A DNA stretch of 7,397 nt, taken from Treponema sp. UBA1798. GTDB taxonomy: Bacteria > Spirochaetota > Spirochaetia > Treponematales > Treponemataceae. The notes under the pieces were generated by a model. The model saw nothing but the letters and a program-made list of their open reading frames with translations, did no database searches and had not been told where the DNA came from. How positions within the stretch are numbered: position 1 is the stretch's first letter; every line of letters starts with the position of its first letter. The stretch covers positions 1 to 7,397 of the forward strand of contig DCFS01000075.1 of assembly GCA_002319875.1 (NCBI GenBank). Reading direction: 5' to 3'. A program made the position numbers and the translations under genes. Of this stretch, positions 6,494-7,397 are shown in pieces.

Positions 6494-6931
6494 ATGCAAT
6501 ATGATATATCCTCAACGATGTCACTTATTTCCCATATCCATTCCGCGGCTGCAGAGTTCCTTAAAATACGGCTTGCAGAAAAAGGTCTGCCTGATCTTGT
6601 ATCTTCTCACGGTTTTATTTTATTTCAACTGTCCCGCCAGGAAAAAATAACCATGTCGGATCTTGCGGCCAGAATAAACAGGGATAAATCAACAACAACC
6701 GTACTTGTCCGGAAACTCAGACAGGCAGGATTCGTAAAAAGTGAACTGTCTGATAAAGACAGCAGAATAAAATTTATTACGCTCACCGACGAAGGACGTA
6801 AATATACGCGCATTACTGCGCAGTTATCAGATGACCTTATTTCAACTTTCTATAACGGTTTCAACAATGACGAAAAAATGCAGGTTTTCACTCTTCTTAA
6901 CCGTATCTTTTCAAATTTTCAGCATGCTTGA
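6494..6931 (+). CDS. MarR-family winged-helix transcriptional regulator
   Basis: A 145-residue protein of normal length for the family. The N-terminal helix (9-30) would be part of the dimer interface. The HTH spans about residues 52-76 (ITMSDLAARINRDKSTTTVL then VRKLRQ), and the wing follows with the hallmark SDKDSRIKFITLTDEGRKY (86-103), including D87, D89 and R91. C-terminal helices complete the dimer domain. MarR proteins usually repress their own and adjacent genes and release DNA on binding a small ligand or on oxidation. There is no cysteine here, so thiol-based sensing as in OhrR is excluded. Likely targets are the divergent membrane protein, itself and the downstream lipoprotein gene, by position only. 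The start has no Shine-Dalgarno, consistent with a leaderless message; Met9 is an alternative start but also has none. Confidence 0.92.
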   Translation: MQYDISSTMSLISHIHSAAAEFLKIRLAEKGLPDLVSSHGFILFQLSRQEKITMSDLAARINRDKSTTTVLVRKLRQAGFVKSELSDKDSRIKFITLTDEGRKYTRITAQLSDDLISTFYNGFNNDEKMQVFTLLNRIFSNFQHA

Positions 6932-6956
6932 CTTTGTTTTTATATAAAACTATAGT
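6928..6956 (+). promoter_or_regulatory. Sigma70-like promoter for the BMP lipoprotein gene
   Basis: TTGACT (6928-6933) and TATAGT (6951-6956) have a 17-bp spacer. The -35 overlaps the MarR gene stop codon (6929-6931). Transcription is predicted near 6963, leaving a leader of about 65 nt. Confidence 0.75.
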
Positions 6957-6984
6957 TGTAAACGTACAGACTGAGTAAGATGAA

Positions 6985-7019
6985 GGGAATCAGGTCAGCC
7001 TGTTCCGGTACCAGGGGAG
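6985..7019 (+). promoter_or_regulatory. Leader hairpin with possible SD-masking alternative
   Basis: GGAA-T-CAGG (6986-6994) pairs with CCTG-TTCC (6999-7006), 8 bp with a one-base bulge and a 4-nt loop. The CCTG arm can instead pair with CAGG (7012-7015), which includes the first bases of the SD AGGGGAG (7013-7019). The two pairings exclude each other. The alternative is only 4 bp, so a switching role is speculative. Confidence 0.3.
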
Positions 7020-7027
7020 AAAACCTT

Positions 7028-7397
7028 ATGAACAGCAGATATCGTCTGTCAGTAAAACATATTCTTGCAGTACTGGTACTGGCAGTCATACCAGTCTTAA
7101 ACGGTTGCAGTTCTAAAAATCAGCAGGTTTCCATAGCTGTTTTCATACCGGGAATCATTTCCGACAGCCCTGTCTATTCGATGCTTGCAAGCGGTACCAG
7201 AACGGCAGTCAATGAATATAACGCGGACAAAACAGACGACCGTAAAGCGTTGATCGCTTTTTTTGAGGCCGGCACAAATCAGGCTGAATGGGGAAACAAA
7301 ATAACTGCGCTTGCAGCTTCAGGCAGATACAGTGTTATCATTTCATCGAATCCTTCGATGCCTGAAATTATTAAACCGGTGACAGGACAATTTCCCC
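7028..7397 (+). CDS. BMP-family (TmpC/PnrA-like) substrate-binding lipoprotein, 3' end missing
   Basis: The first 123 codons are visible and the frame is open at the window end. MNSRYRLSVKH, a hydrophobic segment and the lipobox L24-N25-G26-C27 mark a lipoprotein signal peptide. The mature part VSIAVFIPGIISDSPVYSML, the stretch with GTRTAVNEY, and KITALAASGRYSVIISSNPS follow the first lobe of the periplasmic-binding fold of the Bmp family. In spirochaetes this family includes TmpC/PnrA, a purine-nucleoside receptor of an ABC transporter. Here the usual aromatic/Asp nucleoside contacts are not obvious (family members often have GxxDKSFN near the first helix; here ISDSPVYS), so the ligand may differ. 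SD AGGGGAG lies 8 nt before the ATG. Permease genes, if linked, would be beyond the window. Confidence 0.8.
   Translation, partial: MNSRYRLSVKHILAVLVLAVIPVLNGCSSKNQQVSIAVFIPGIISDSPVYSMLASGTRTAVNEYNADKTDDRKALIAFFEAGTNQAEWGNKITALAASGRYSVIISSNPSMPEIIKPVTGQFP

Noticed and set aside
6981..7020. Cobalamin riboswitch-like AAGGGAATC...GGTACC...GGGG
   Set aside because: The B12-box GCCACTG and the long upstream aptamer part are missing; the predicted leader is only about 65 nt.

Overview
The window looks like chromosomal DNA from a spirochaete, most likely a host-associated Treponema or close relative. The best pointer is an elongation factor G that reads as the mitochondrial EF-G1/spirochaetal 'spd' type. 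It is supported by a BMP-family (TmpC/PnrA-like) lipoprotein start and a SPOR-domain envelope protein. Base composition is moderate, slightly AT-rich in the intergenic regions. The genus is an inference from remembered protein families, not from a marker RNA. I see no insertion sequence, CRISPR array, tRNA, rRNA or phage gene.

Layout on the + strand. (1) 3-773: 3' part of a gene for a SPOR-domain protein, cut by the window start. (2) 887-2209: an orphan exported protein that resembles an outer-membrane beta-barrel. (3) A sigma70-like promoter at 2221-2249 and a leader hairpin precede fusA (2331-4418). fusA is followed 13 bp later by a small RecA/KaiC-like P-loop protein (4432-5112), and a strong intrinsic terminator (5128-5171) closes this two-gene unit. 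(4) 5183-5421: a separate small transcription unit with an extended -10 promoter, about 200 nt of structured RNA and its own terminator. It contains a 15-codon reading frame behind a strong ribosome-binding site whose SD can pair with a sequence inside the frame.

On the - strand, 6253-5465 encodes a multi-pass membrane protein. It is divergent from a MarR-type regulator (6494-6931, +). The roughly 240 bp between them hold three consecutive inverted repeats (9-11, 16 and 12 bp arms) between two outward-facing promoters. In both directions the -10 box lies exactly 6 bp before the ATG, with no Shine-Dalgarno, so both mRNAs are predicted to be leaderless. After marR, a good promoter (6928-6956) overlaps the marR stop codon and drives a BMP-family lipoprotein gene that runs off the window end (7028-7397).

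The fusA unit serves translation. The SPOR protein, barrel candidate, membrane protein and BMP lipoprotein belong to the cell envelope. The MarR protein is the natural candidate regulator of its divergent and downstream neighbours. The parts most likely to be undescribed are the small RNA/micro-ORF unit and the triple inverted-repeat region.
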